This document shows, in pieces, positions 1-9,394 of a DNA stretch of 64,000 nucleotides. The notes beneath the pieces are model-generated. The model searched no databases. It saw only the letters and a list, made by a program, of their open reading frames with translations, and was not told the DNA's origin. The DNA is from Halosimplex pelagicum (GTDB lineage: Archaea > Halobacteriota > Halobacteria > Halobacteriales > Haloarculaceae): assembly GCF_013415905.1 (NCBI RefSeq), contig NZ_CP058909.1, positions 124,001 to 188,000 of the forward strand, in the 5' to 3' direction. Every line of letters starts with the position of its first letter. The first letter of the stretch is position 1. Position numbers and translations under genes: made by a program.

Positions 1-7
1 TTGGTAG

Positions 8-1474
<1,467 letters not shown>

Positions 1475-1501
1475 CGGAGCTCGTTCCGGCGGCCGGGAGA
1501 A

Positions 1502-1511
1502 GATTTAATCA
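1502..1511 (+). promoter_or_regulatory. TATA box for the antitoxin-toxin operon
   Basis: The AT-rich element GATTTAATC sits in otherwise GC-rich DNA about 28-35 bp upstream of the ATG at 1538. That is the spacing expected for a haloarchaeal promoter giving a nearly leaderless transcript. Confidence 0.6.
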
Positions 1512-1537
1512 ACCGAGCGTACTACTCTCGTAACACG

Positions 1538-1759
1538 ATGAGCACACTCAACGTGAAGATTCCCGACGAGATGGACGACGACCTCAAGGAGTTCCTGGAG
1601 GAGCACCCGCACTACCTCAACAAGAGCGAACTGGTCCGCGACGCGCTCAGGCATCTGATGGACTCCCAGCAGCTGGCCGACTGGGCTCGCGACGACATCC
1701 GTGTGAGTCGCGAGCAGATCGACGAGGGCGAGACGGTCGCGCTCGACGACCTCGAATGA
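1538..1759 (+). CDS. Ribbon-helix-helix (CopG/Arc-type) antitoxin
   Basis: A 73-residue acidic protein. The N-terminal strand MSTLNVKIPDEM followed by two helices (about 13-45, with LNKSELVRDALRHLM) is the classic ribbon-helix-helix DNA-binding fold. The C-terminal tail (about 46-73) is acidic and probably unstructured, as expected for the part of an antitoxin that wraps its toxin. The stop codon overlaps the start of the RelE-like gene (ATGA, 1756-1759), so the pair is translationally coupled. By analogy with the family it should bind its own promoter, whose TATA box lies 30 bp upstream, and neutralise the toxin. It might instead be a plain regulator, but the linked RelE protein favours the antitoxin role. 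Confidence 0.85.
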   Translation: MSTLNVKIPDEMDDDLKEFLEEHPHYLNKSELVRDALRHLMDSQQLADWARDDIRVSREQIDEGETVALDDLE

Positions 1760-2007
1760 CGGAGGTCCTCCTCTCGGAGCGAGCACGGGACCGCCTCTCG
1801 GCGCTCGAACCCGAGGTCCGGGAGCGGATCAAAGACGCCCTCCGAGAGATCGACCCGGATCGAGACCTCTCGGGCCTCTCCGGCGAAGACGCGTACAAAC
1901 TCCGGGTCGGCGACTATCGCGTCATCATCGACTGGAGCCGCGAGGACGAGACGGTATACGTGCTGACCCTCGGCCATCGGCGGAACGTGTACGACCGGGA
2001 GTGGTAA
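1756..2007 (+). CDS. RelE/ParE-family toxin
   Basis: An 83-residue protein with the compact RelE/ParE fold. It has an N-terminal strand and helix (VLLSERARDRLSALEPEVRERI), then the characteristic YKLRVGDYRVIIDW hairpin near residues 53-66, and ends with an R-N-V-Y-D-R segment. RelE members cleave mRNA in the ribosome A site, while ParE members poison gyrase. The basic residues in the C-terminal strand (GHRRNVYDR) fit the RelE/YoeB-like branch better, but I cannot decide from sequence alone. The start overlaps the antitoxin stop by 4 bp. No second copy or mobile element is visible nearby, so the module looks like an isolated chromosomal insertion after thiC. Confidence 0.85.
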   Translation: MTEVLLSERARDRLSALEPEVRERIKDALREIDPDRDLSGLSGEDAYKLRVGDYRVIIDWSREDETVYVLTLGHRRNVYDREW

Positions 2008-2129
2008 TACCTCCTCGCCCTCGCCCGTTCGTCACCGATTTGTCTCGGTCTGTGCGGACGGTCACACGTCACCCGTTCTCCGTAGATCCAATACGTTATT
2101 GACGAGCGGATTTGTATGCCACGGCGCAA

Positions 2130-2495
2130 ATGAAGACGTTTCGATATCTTGCAGTGATAGCTCTTCTCGTCGCGGGTGGCGGGTGTGCCGAATTGCTGTT
2201 ACCGGACAGGGGAAATTTCGAGGTAGAAAACCAGAACGATACCGAACACGCGCTGGAGATCACCGCTGTCGACCGAGACGATAACGAAATCGTCTCGCGA
2301 TCTGTGTCTGTTACCGGCGGTTCCGTGGTCGAAACGGAGTACTGGCTCTCCGGTGGTGCGTACAACATCACTGTGGAGCTGGCACAGAATCGCACGGCAC
2401 ACCACTCCTACGTCGTAAACTGCCGGTCTTCGACGATGTACGTCATAGTACAGGAAGACCGCGACGTGTTGCTCAGTCAATCCGCGTGTAGCTGA
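2130..2495 (+). CDS. Small secreted lipoprotein, unknown function
   Basis: A 121-residue protein from the ATG at 2130 (an upstream TTG would add six residues ahead of the signal sequence, so I prefer the ATG). The N-terminus MKTFRYLAVIALLVAG followed by GGC is a lipoprotein-type signal with the cysteine at about residue 17, although the lipobox (GGGC) is weak. The mature part is rich in beta-prone segments (FEVENQNDTEHALEI, VVETEYWLSGGAYNITVEL) and resembles small Ig-like extracellular domains. It is less GC-rich than its neighbours and has more varied codons, which could mean a fairly recent arrival. A TATA-like ACGTTATTG lies near 2091-2099. No function can be assigned. Confidence 0.75.
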   Translation: MKTFRYLAVIALLVAGGGCAELLLPDRGNFEVENQNDTEHALEITAVDRDDNEIVSRSVSVTGGSVVETEYWLSGGAYNITVELAQNRTAHHSYVVNCRSSTMYVIVQEDRDVLLSQSACS

Positions 2496-2607
2496 CCCGA
2501 AAAACTGGATCGGCAAACGCCGCGCGAGTTGTCGCGAGTGCTACGGGTCTATTTGGGCCTTCGCGCCCGAGTGACCGTATGCCACGAAGTATCGCGGAGG
2601 GTCGACG

Positions 2608-3624
2608 GTGACCGACGGAGCCGCGCCGACCCGCGACGTCTTCCTTCCGGTCGCCGCCCAGCCCTCTATCGATACGCTCGTCGAGTTCGCCCGCGAGGCC
2701 GAGGACCTGGGCTTCGAGCGCGCCTGGCTCCCCGAGACGTGGGGCCGCGACGCCGTGACGACGCTGACGGCGATCGCCGAGCGCACCGAGGCGATCGGGA
2801 TCGGCACCTCCATCGCGAACGTCTACTCCCGATCCCCGGCGCTGATCGGCCAGACCGCGGCCACGCTGCAGGAGGTTTCGGACGGCCGACTGCGCGTGGG
2901 TCTCGGCCCGAGCGGCCCCGCCGTCGTCGAGGGCTGGCACGGCACCGACTACGACCGCCCACTGCGGCGAACCCGCGAGACCATCGATATCGTCCGACTC
3001 GTGCTCTCGGGCGACCCCGTCGAGTACGACGGCGACGTATTCCAGCTCTCGGGGCTGCGTCTACGCTGTGATCCGCCGGATACGGTCCCGGGGATCGATG
3101 CCGCCGGCATGGGGCCGAAGTCGGTCGAACTCGCGGGGCGGTTCGCCGACGGCTGGCACGCGCTGATGCTCACGAAGGAGGGGCTGCGCGACCGGCTGGA
3201 CGACCTCCATCGGGGGGCCGAACTCGGGGACCGCGATCCCGGGGAGTTGCGCGTGACGCTCTCGCTGCCGTGTATCGCGCTGGAGGACCGCGAGCGGGCC
3301 CGGGAACTGGCCCGGAACCACCTGGCGTTCTACGTCGGGGCCATGGGCACGTTCTACCGCGAGGCGCTCGAACGGCAGGGCTACGAGGACGAGGCGGTCG
3401 AGATCGCCAGCGAGTGGGCCAACGAGAATCAGGAGGCCGCGCTGGCCGCGATCTCCGACGAACTGCTCGACGACCTGGGTATCGCGGGGACGCCCGACGA
3501 GTGTCGCGACCGCTACGCCGAGTGGGAGGACATCGACGGCGTCGACGCCGTCTCGGTGTCGTTCCCGCGCGGCGCCGAGCCCGACGAGATCTCGGCAACG
3601 ATGCGCGCGCTGGCACCGGAGTGA
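2608..3624 (+). CDS. F420-dependent LLM-class oxidoreductase
   Basis: A 338-residue luciferase-like TIM-barrel protein. These enzymes use the deazaflavin F420 in archaea; methylenetetrahydromethanopterin reductase is the best known relative. The family is shown by FLPVAAQPSIDTLVEFAREA at the N-terminus, the ERAWLPETWGRDA strand-loop, the ADGWHA segment near residue 195, and the length. The start is a GTG at 2608, just ahead of the conserved first strand. The substrate is unknown. Haloarchaea carry many paralogues of this class, often linked to redox steps of lipid or C1 metabolism. It stands alone between a small lipoprotein and a convergent FAD dehydrogenase, so context does not help narrow the substrate. 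Confidence 0.85.
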   Translation: MTDGAAPTRDVFLPVAAQPSIDTLVEFAREAEDLGFERAWLPETWGRDAVTTLTAIAERTEAIGIGTSIANVYSRSPALIGQTAATLQEVSDGRLRVGLGPSGPAVVEGWHGTDYDRPLRRTRETIDIVRLVLSGDPVEYDGDVFQLSGLRLRCDPPDTVPGIDAAGMGPKSVELAGRFADGWHALMLTKEGLRDRLDDLHRGAELGDRDPGELRVTLSLPCIALEDRERARELARNHLAFYVGAMGTFYREALERQGYEDEAVEIASEWANENQEAALAAISDELLDDLGIAGTPDECRDRYAEWEDIDGVDAVSVSFPRGAEPDEISATMRALAPE

Positions 3625-3640
3625 GTGGGCCGCGCGCGAC

Positions 3641-5026
3641 TCACTCCGACTCGTCCGGGAAGACCTTTCCCGGATTCAGGATTCCGTCGGGGTCCAGCGC
3701 ATCCTTGACCGACCGCATCGCCGCGACCGATTCCGCACCGTGCTCGCGCTCCATGAACTGTCGCTTGCCCAGCCCGACGCCGTGCTCGCCGGTCGCGGTG
3801 CCGCCCAGGTCGATGGCCGCCTCGACGACCGCCGCGTAGGCCGCTTCGCCGCGTTCGACCATCGCCTCGTCGTCGGGGTCGACGAGGATCTCGTAGTGGA
3901 GGTTGCCGTCGCCGGCGTGACCGTAGCAGGCCATCGGCAGGTCGCGTTCCTCGGCCTCGGCGCGGGCGCGGCGGACGATCTCCGGGAACGACCCGATCGG
4001 GACCGTCACGTCGCCGGGGTGCAGCGGTCGGAGATTCTCGCGGTACTCGTCGAGGGCGTAGGCCATCTCGCGGCGCAGTTCCCACAGCCGGGCCATCTCC
4101 TCGTCGGCGGCGATCTCGAAGGAGAGCGGGTCGTAGTCGGCGAAGACAGTGCGACAGAACTCTATCTCCTCGTCGATCCCGTGGTCGGCGTGGAACTCGA
4201 CGAAGACCATCGGCGCGTCGGGGAGGTCGGTGCCGACGTACTCGTTGGCGACCTCGGCGGCGAACCCGCCCATCAGCTCGATCTTCGCCACGTCGACGCC
4301 CGACTGGACGGCGTCGGCGATGGCGCCCGCCGCGTCGTCGAACGTCTCGAACACCGCCCTGCCGCCGCGGATCTGCTGGGGCCGCCCGGCCAGCTGGAGC
4401 GTCGCCCGCGTGACCACCGCTAGCGTCCCCTCGCTGCCGACGATCAGGTCCTTCAGGTTGTATCCCGCGGAGGACTTGACGGCCCCGCTCCCCGCCGTCA
4501 CGACGGTCCCGTCAGCCAGCACGGCTTCGAGTTCGAGCACCCAGTCGGCGACGACGCCGTACTTCACGGCCTGCATCCCGCTCGCGTCGGTGGCGATCAT
4601 CCCACCGACCGTCGAGATGTCGCCCGACGACGGTAGCGGTGGGAAAGTCAGCCCGTGCTCGCCTGCGGCCTCGTCGACCGCGCTGCCCAGCACCCCCGGC
4701 TCCACGTCGACCTGCAGGTCGTCCGGCCGAACCTCCAGGATCGCGTCCATCCGGGTCGTATCCATGCTTATTCCCTCGTGGGCAGGAACGGCGTTGCCCT
4801 CCAGGCCAGTGCCGGCGGCGTAGGGCGTGACGGGGATCCCGCGCTCGTGGGCACCGGTGAGAACCGCGGAGACTTCCTCAGTGCTCGTCGGCCAGACGAC
4901 GGCGTCGGGGCGGACCTCGTCTTCGGGGTGAGTGCCCCAGTCGCCGGCGTGCTCGTCGCGGGCGTACTCGTCCGTCGAAACCCGGTCGGGTCCGACGGCC
5001 TCACGCAGGAAGTCGAGGTCGGTCAT
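3641..5026 (-). CDS. FAD-binding oxidase, glycolate oxidase GlcD / D-lactate dehydrogenase type
   Basis: A 461-residue flavoprotein of the vanillyl-alcohol-oxidase superfamily that oxidises 2-hydroxyacids such as D-lactate or glycolate. The FAD-binding domain (about 40-215) contains VVWPTSTEEVSAVL and the phosphate-binding loop TPYAAGTGLEGNAVP. The C-terminal FAD-oxidase domain has the metal/substrate motif HAGDGNLHYEI and GEHGVGLGKRQF near the end. I start at the ATG at 5026 (MTDLDFLREAV). The open frame extends upstream, but that part is Arg-rich and has no family resemblance. The neighbouring kinase gene is in the same direction 80 bp upstream. No GlcE or GlcF partner or iron-sulfur subunit is adjacent, so it may act as a single-subunit enzyme. 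Confidence 0.88.
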   Translation of the reverse strand: MTDLDFLREAVGPDRVSTDEYARDEHAGDWGTHPEDEVRPDAVVWPTSTEEVSAVLTGAHERGIPVTPYAAGTGLEGNAVPAHEGISMDTTRMDAILEVRPDDLQVDVEPGVLGSAVDEAAGEHGLTFPPLPSSGDISTVGGMIATDASGMQAVKYGVVADWVLELEAVLADGTVVTAGSGAVKSSAGYNLKDLIVGSEGTLAVVTRATLQLAGRPQQIRGGRAVFETFDDAAGAIADAVQSGVDVAKIELMGGFAAEVANEYVGTDLPDAPMVFVEFHADHGIDEEIEFCRTVFADYDPLSFEIAADEEMARLWELRREMAYALDEYRENLRPLHPGDVTVPIGSFPEIVRRARAEAEERDLPMACYGHAGDGNLHYEILVDPDDEAMVERGEAAYAAVVEAAIDLGGTATGEHGVGLGKRQFMEREHGAESVAAMRSVKDALDPDGILNPGKVFPDESE

Positions 5027-5106
5027 GGGCGAGGTGCGGGGCCGCCGGGATTTAGCTCCGTCGGCGTCGGGATGACTCGCCGCCTCGTCGCCCCGGTCCG
5101 TCCGAC

Positions 5107-6204
5107 TCAGGCGTCGATGCCCGGCACGCGCTCGGCGAGGAACGCTCGGTGTTCGGCCGCCCGCTCGTCGCGCTCGGCGGGCGTGGCGTCCTCGTACCAC
5201 AGCGGCAGACACGCCATCGCGTCCAGCCGGTCGGTCAGCCGGTAGACCGCCATCCGCTCCAGCGTCGCCTCGTCGAAGGTCCAGCCCTCGCGACCCTCGG
5301 CGTAGGCCGACCGGAACGTCTCGCGCAGGACGGCCGTCCGCTCGGGATCGTCGCGGACCGGCTTCAGCAGGTGGAACTCGACCTTCGCGAGATTATAAGC
5401 GGGGTCGGCCGCCGAGAGGTTCGCCCAGTCGAGCACCGCCCGGGTCTCGCCGCTCTCGGGGTCGATCAGGAGGTTGCCGTAGCGGTAGTCCCAGTGGTTG
5501 TACGTCGGCGGGTCCGGTTCGGGGAGCGCCGGGATCGCGTCCCGCAGGTGCTCCCGGACGGGCTCCACGAGGTCGGCGAACCGCTCGGGGTCGTCGGCGA
5601 GGCCGGGGAAGTAGCCGCCCCCGGTGAGCGCGTCCAGCGTCCGCTCGGAGTCGTCCAGCAGTCGCTCGCGGAAGTCCTCGGCCCGCGGGTGGTCGTCGGT
5701 GTCCAGCACCGTCAGTTTGCCGTCGGCGACGCCGATGCTCCCGACCGCGGGGAGCGGCCCCAGCTCGTGTAACTCCGCGAGGTTCCGGCCGGCCGCCCGG
5801 ACCACCCGCTCGCGAGCCGTCGGCGGGAGCGACTCCGGGTCGTCTTCCAAGTTCTCCCCCTCGACGTGCTCAACCAGATAGAACGGAGCCGGAAACGCCT
5901 CGTGAGCGTCGCAGTAGCCGAAGACTTCGGGGACCGGAATACTCGTCTCGCGGCCGACGAGTTCGAACAGCCGCGGCTCCGAGCGGGCGATCGGCGGGTC
6001 GACGAAGTCGGCGGTGGTCGCCTTCAGGACGACGCTCTGCGGGCCCTCGGGCGTCCGCACGGCGAGCGTCGCCACGAAGTCCGTCCCGTAGGGGTTCCGT
6101 TCGACCGACTCGACGTCCCACTCGGGCCGGATCGCGGCGACCATCCCGCGGACCACCTCGTCGGACACCTCGCGGTCGGTCGCCGGGACTGGGTCGTCGG
6201 TCAC
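5107..6204 (-). CDS. APH-like phosphotransferase family protein
   Basis: A 365-residue protein of the aminoglycoside phosphotransferase / choline kinase superfamily. The kinase N-lobe carries VVLKATTADF near residue 70. The catalytic loop reads NHWDYRYGNLLI (about 220-231), a variant of the HxDxxxxN loop, and the metal-binding Asp is in VLDWANLSAADPAYNLA shortly after. These proteins phosphorylate small hydroxylated molecules. In haloarchaea they are usually annotated from the fold alone, and resistance to aminoglycosides should not be assumed. The start is a GTG at 6204; an in-frame ATG eight codons upstream is less likely. It could share a transcript with the FAD dehydrogenase downstream (80 bp gap), but there is no obvious metabolic link. 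Confidence 0.8.
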   Translation of the reverse strand: MTDDPVPATDREVSDEVVRGMVAAIRPEWDVESVERNPYGTDFVATLAVRTPEGPQSVVLKATTADFVDPPIARSEPRLFELVGRETSIPVPEVFGYCDAHEAFPAPFYLVEHVEGENLEDDPESLPPTARERVVRAAGRNLAELHELGPLPAVGSIGVADGKLTVLDTDDHPRAEDFRERLLDDSERTLDALTGGGYFPGLADDPERFADLVEPVREHLRDAIPALPEPDPPTYNHWDYRYGNLLIDPESGETRAVLDWANLSAADPAYNLAKVEFHLLKPVRDDPERTAVLRETFRSAYAEGREGWTFDEATLERMAVYRLTDRLDAMACLPLWYEDATPAERDERAAEHRAFLAERVPGIDA

Positions 6205-6307
6205 AGGTCCACTCCTCCGGGGACCCACAGAAGGCTTGCGGCCGACTGCCGAGTGTGAACGGGGATCGAGGGTCGCGGCGCGGACGACCGGCCGCGCTCG
6301 CGGCGAC

Positions 6308-7069
6308 TCACACCGGCAGCGCCGACTCGTCGATACCGGCGCGGCGGCCGTCGAGGACGGCGAACCGGTCGCCGCGGCGCAGTTCCAGCCACCGGAGCAG
6401 CCGCTCGGCCCAGACGAGTTTGCGCGCCTTCAGCGGGTCTACGTCGGGGTCGTCAAAGTCCCAGCCGGCGAAGACCAGTTCGGCGGCGCCGCAGTGGTCC
6501 GCGAGGAAGGCCGCCCGGTCGCCGTCGGTGAACCCGCCGGGGTTGCGGACGGGGCCAGCGGGCGCGGCCTGGGTCGTCGGCAGCACCGACGCGACGGCCA
6601 GCTCGGGCACCCGCTCGCGCAGGGCGGACCGGTTGTCGCCGTGGGCGTGGACCGCGACGGGCGTGCCCTCTGCGGTCAGCTCGCGGGCCACGTCGCCCTC
6701 CTCGTCGAGGTCGGTGACCATGCAGTCGACCGCCAGGCCGGCCTCGCGGAGCCGGGTCGCCGCGTCGGAGGCCGCGACGACCGCGTCGGCTCGCTCGATA
6801 CGGTCGAGGTCGGCGTCCAGCGACGGTCCCGCGCCGGCTATCGCGATCGTCTCGCCGCGGAAGTCGATGTCCGCGAGCGCGAGCGGCGACGGGCTGTCAC
6901 CGGGAGCGTCTGACGCGGGCGCACCGCTTCCGGCCCCGTCCTGACCCCTGGGTTCGCCGTCGCTCACCAGGTCGGCCAGCAGGTCACGCGCTCGCTCGTC
7001 GGCCGCGCGGTCGAACTCCATATCGGCCAGGATCGCGTCGTAGACGGGCTCCCAGTCGTGAAATTCCAT
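6308..7069 (-). CDS. mptE: 6-hydroxymethyl-7,8-dihydropterin pyrophosphokinase MptE-like
   Basis: A 253-residue protein of the archaeal DUF115 family, which transfers pyrophosphate from ATP to 6-hydroxymethyl-dihydropterin in the cytosol. This is the pterin activation step before dihydropteroate synthase and replaces bacterial FolK. Visible signatures are the glycine-rich IAIAGAGPSLD (about 80-90), VVAASDAATRLREAG, the acidic CMVTDLDEEGD, and VHAHGDNRSAL. A Gly/Pro/Ser-rich loop (residues about 38-60) is inserted before the first motif and looks like a haloarchaeal linker. The adjacent upstream gene is folP, its predicted pathway partner, which strongly supports the call. A TATA-like GGTTTATTGG lies about 28 bp upstream on the minus strand, so it can be transcribed separately from folP. 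Confidence 0.88.
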   Translation of the reverse strand: MEFHDWEPVYDAILADMEFDRAADERARDLLADLVSDGEPRGQDGAGSGAPASDAPGDSPSPLALADIDFRGETIAIAGAGPSLDADLDRIERADAVVAASDAATRLREAGLAVDCMVTDLDEEGDVARELTAEGTPVAVHAHGDNRSALRERVPELAVASVLPTTQAAPAGPVRNPGGFTDGDRAAFLADHCGAAELVFAGWDFDDPDVDPLKARKLVWAERLLRWLELRRGDRFAVLDGRRAGIDESALPV

Positions 7070-7110
7070 AGCCGTGACTACCCGAGTTGCGTCCCAATAA
7101 ACCGGATTAG

Positions 7111-7155
7111 CCGAAATGGCACGTACAAGGTACCCCTACCCAGGTGCCCTTTCGG
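7111..7155. promoter_or_regulatory. 12-bp inverted repeat between folP and mptE
   Basis: CCGAAATGGCAC at 7111-7122 and GTGCCCTTTCGG at 7144-7155 are complementary at 11 of 12 positions and are separated by 21 bp that include the palindrome GGTACC. The element lies just upstream of the mptE TATA-like box and about 40 bp after the folP stop. It could be an operator for mptE or a 3' hairpin of the folP transcript. Confidence 0.5.
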
Positions 7156-7195
7156 CCTTCACCCACCCGTTTTGGCGCATCCGGTATAAGTTTTC

Positions 7196-8389
7196 TCACC
7201 TGTCACCCCGGCCGCCGCCCGGCAGCGTCCCGGCGAGCGCCCGTGGCACGTCGGTTCTGGTCGCCAGGTCGGCCAGCGCGCCGGTCGACCCCCACAAAAA
7301 CCCCTCCTCGTCGCCGGCGACGAACCGGCAGTCCGTCGCGGCCGCGGCCGACCGCAGCGCCTCGCGAGCGGCCTCGTCGAGGCCCCGGACCGCGTAGACC
7401 CCGCTGACCGCCGCCGCGGGGTCGACCTCGACGCCCGCTCGCTCGAAGTGGCGCGCCGCCTCATCCGGCGTCGTCACGTCGAGTTCCTCCGCGCTGATTT
7501 CGCCGTCCTCGTCGGCGCTGCGACCTCGTTCGGGGGCGAACGCGTCGCCGACGAGGGCGGCGTCCCGGGTCTCGCTCACGTCGTGGGTTCGGATCACGTG
7601 GGCGCCGCGCTCGACGGCCATCGACGTGGCGGCGAGGCTGACCGGCAGCGCCCCCTCCGTCGAGCGGTCGGCCAGCGACCTGAGGAACGTCTTGCGGTTG
7701 ATCGAGACGAGCGTCGGGGCGCCGAGCCCGCGGAACTCCCGCAGCCGGCGGAACGTCTCGCGGTCGTCTTCGACGGTCTGCTCGTCGGACCACCGGCCGA
7801 ACGCGGGGTCGACGATGGTCTTGTCCGTCAGCCCGTTCTGTTTCAGCGCCTCGTACACCTGGTCGACGTAGTCGGCCGACTCGGCCCACGACTCCGACTT
7901 GCGCTCGGCCCACGGCGTCGCCCGCACGGCCCCCGGCTTCGCGATGTCCGGCGGGCTCGCCATCTTCGCGACGGCCACGTCGTACTCCTGACACACCTCG
8001 GGCATCTCGGGGTCGGCGAACCCCGCGATGTCGTTGACCATGTCGAACCCCCGGTCGAGGGCGGCCTCGGCCACCTCGGCGTAGCGCGTCTCGATGCTCC
8101 AGACGGCGTCGCCCGACGTGGATTCGAGCGTCTCGACCGCCGTGTCGAGCCGGTCGAGTTCCTGTCGAGCGGAGAGCACGTCGAACTTCTTGTTCGCCGA
8201 TTCGAGGCCAACGTCGACGATGTCGGCCCCCTCGTCGATCAACTCGTCGTCGACGTACGCCGCGGCCTCGGCGGGGTCGTCGAAGACGCTCGGGTCGTAG
8301 GGCGACTCCTCGCTGACGTTGAGCACGCCCATGACCCGCGGCGGATAGTCGTCCCCGATCCCCAGGCCCGCGGCGTCGACGTTCTGCAT
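7196..8389 (-). CDS. folP: Dihydropteroate synthase with C-terminal extension
   Basis: A 397-residue protein that condenses dihydropterin pyrophosphate with p-aminobenzoate to make dihydropteroate. The TIM-barrel part (about 15-265) has VMGVLNVSEESPYDP, a counterpart of the MGILNVTPDSF loop. It also has MVNDIAGF, VDPAFGRW, SINRKTFLRSL and the closing GAHVIRTHDVSE. The usual ESTRPG loop is replaced by GLESANKK. About 100 residues follow the barrel (DVTTPDEAARHFERAG onward) and do not belong to the standard enzyme; some haloarchaeal FolP proteins are fused to other folate domains, but I do not recognise this one. mptE follows, and pABA genes lie 30 kb away in this window. Confidence 0.92.
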   Translation of the reverse strand: MQNVDAAGLGIGDDYPPRVMGVLNVSEESPYDPSVFDDPAEAAAYVDDELIDEGADIVDVGLESANKKFDVLSARQELDRLDTAVETLESTSGDAVWSIETRYAEVAEAALDRGFDMVNDIAGFADPEMPEVCQEYDVAVAKMASPPDIAKPGAVRATPWAERKSESWAESADYVDQVYEALKQNGLTDKTIVDPAFGRWSDEQTVEDDRETFRRLREFRGLGAPTLVSINRKTFLRSLADRSTEGALPVSLAATSMAVERGAHVIRTHDVSETRDAALVGDAFAPERGRSADEDGEISAEELDVTTPDEAARHFERAGVEVDPAAAVSGVYAVRGLDEAAREALRSAAAATDCRFVAGDEEGFLWGSTGALADLATRTDVPRALAGTLPGGGRGDR

Positions 8390-8437
8390 GCGCGGGGGTC
8401 AGGACCACGGGTGCAAAAGCGGTGCGATGCGACCGCG

Positions 8438-8746
8438 CTACTGCTCGTCGAAGAGGGTGTTGACGTTCCGCGTACTCCGTTCGTAGCGCGAGTCGGGGAG
8501 CTTCGCCGAGCAGTTCCGACAGACGGTGTAGTCGGGGTCGTTGTTCGTCTCGCACTCCGGGCAGTAGCCCGGGAACTTCGACGGCGTCGTGTGGACGAGA
8601 CTCGAGTAGTGCGACGGCATCGACGCCTCTTTCCGCGACGACAGCGACGCGGCCCGTTCGAGCGCCACCGACCCCACGAACGCGACCAGACCCAGCGTCA
8701 GCGACGCCAGCGCCGCGAACATGATGACCGCCACGAAACTGACCAT
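8438..8746 (-). CDS. Membrane-anchored zinc-ribbon protein, unknown function
   Basis: A 102-residue protein starting at the ATG at 8746. One hydrophobic helix (about 1-29, VSFVAVIMFAALASLTLGLVAF) is followed by a polar linker and a single zinc ribbon with CPEC near residue 65 and CRNC about 12 residues later. The tail is short and charged. Small anchored zinc ribbons of this form are common and uncharacterised in haloarchaea. The gene is transcribed away from the following divergent gene at 8867, with an AT-rich GTAATAAATC box near 8770-8779 that is a good candidate for its promoter. It ends 49 bp from the folP start and in the same direction, so the two could be co-transcribed. Confidence 0.75.
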   Translation of the reverse strand: MVSFVAVIMFAALASLTLGLVAFVGSVALERAASLSSRKEASMPSHYSSLVHTTPSKFPGYCPECETNNDPDYTVCRNCSAKLPDSRYERSTRNVNTLFDEQ

Positions 8747-8866
8747 GTGTGACAGTCCGAACCACACCGTAATAAATCGTCGGGTCAAATCGCTGACCGG
8801 ACCGCGCCCGGCGGGTGCCGGCCCCAACACGGGCGCTTTTTGTCGACCGACCGTCTACGACCGGGC

Positions 8867-9394
8867 ATGGGAAAGGTCTCGATCGGGCTCCGCGGCTGGC
8901 GGTTCGACGAGGAGGCGGTGTTCGCCGCCGACGGCACGATCCGTCCGCTGGCGAACATGGACGCCGAGACGCGCGAGCGGATCGTCCGCCTCTCGGCGAT
9001 GATGGGCGAGCCCTGCGACTGCTGTTACCTGATCCACGGCGACGAGGAGATCCAGCGGTGCAACCCCGCACAGGCCATCTACGGGGAGGCGCTCGGCGAG
9101 GTCCTCCTCTGTGACGACCACGAGGCCGAGTTCGTCTACTGGTTCCAGGAGGAGGGCGGCAAACGCCACGCCGGCGAGCGCGACCTGAAAGACCGCTTCC
9201 ACCAGTGGTTCGTCGACGGCGGCCGCGCCCCGGAGGGGTTCGAACTCGAACACGTCGAGGAGAACCCCGACGACGTGCCCGAGGCGCCCGACCCCGACGA
9301 GGAACTGCCCGGGCTCGAGGAGGAGATCGAGGAGATGGACGAGGACGAACTCGACGCGCTCGACATGGACCTCTCGGACATCGACTTCGACTGA
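8867..9394 (+). CDS. Cysteine-containing acidic haloarchaeal protein, unknown function
   Basis: A 175-residue protein beginning at the ATG at 8867 ([15 protein letters not shown]). I discard nine extra upstream codons. The central part has a cluster of possible metal ligands: CDCC near residue 47, a Cys in RCNPAQ near 62, and LLCDDHE near 80, with a predicted alpha/beta N-terminal region. The last 45 residues are almost entirely Asp/Glu/Leu, an extreme acidic tail. It overlaps the start of the trmJ-like gene (TGATG at 9392-9396), so the two are translationally coupled. I do not recognise the family. The coupling to a tRNA methyltransferase suggests a role in RNA metabolism, but that is only inference. 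Confidence 0.8.
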   Translation: MGKVSIGLRGWRFDEEAVFAADGTIRPLANMDAETRERIVRLSAMMGEPCDCCYLIHGDEEIQRCNPAQAIYGEALGEVLLCDDHEAEFVYWFQEEGGKRHAGERDLKDRFHQWFVDGGRAPEGFELEHVEENPDDVPEAPDPDEELPGLEEEIEEMDEDELDALDMDLSDIDFD

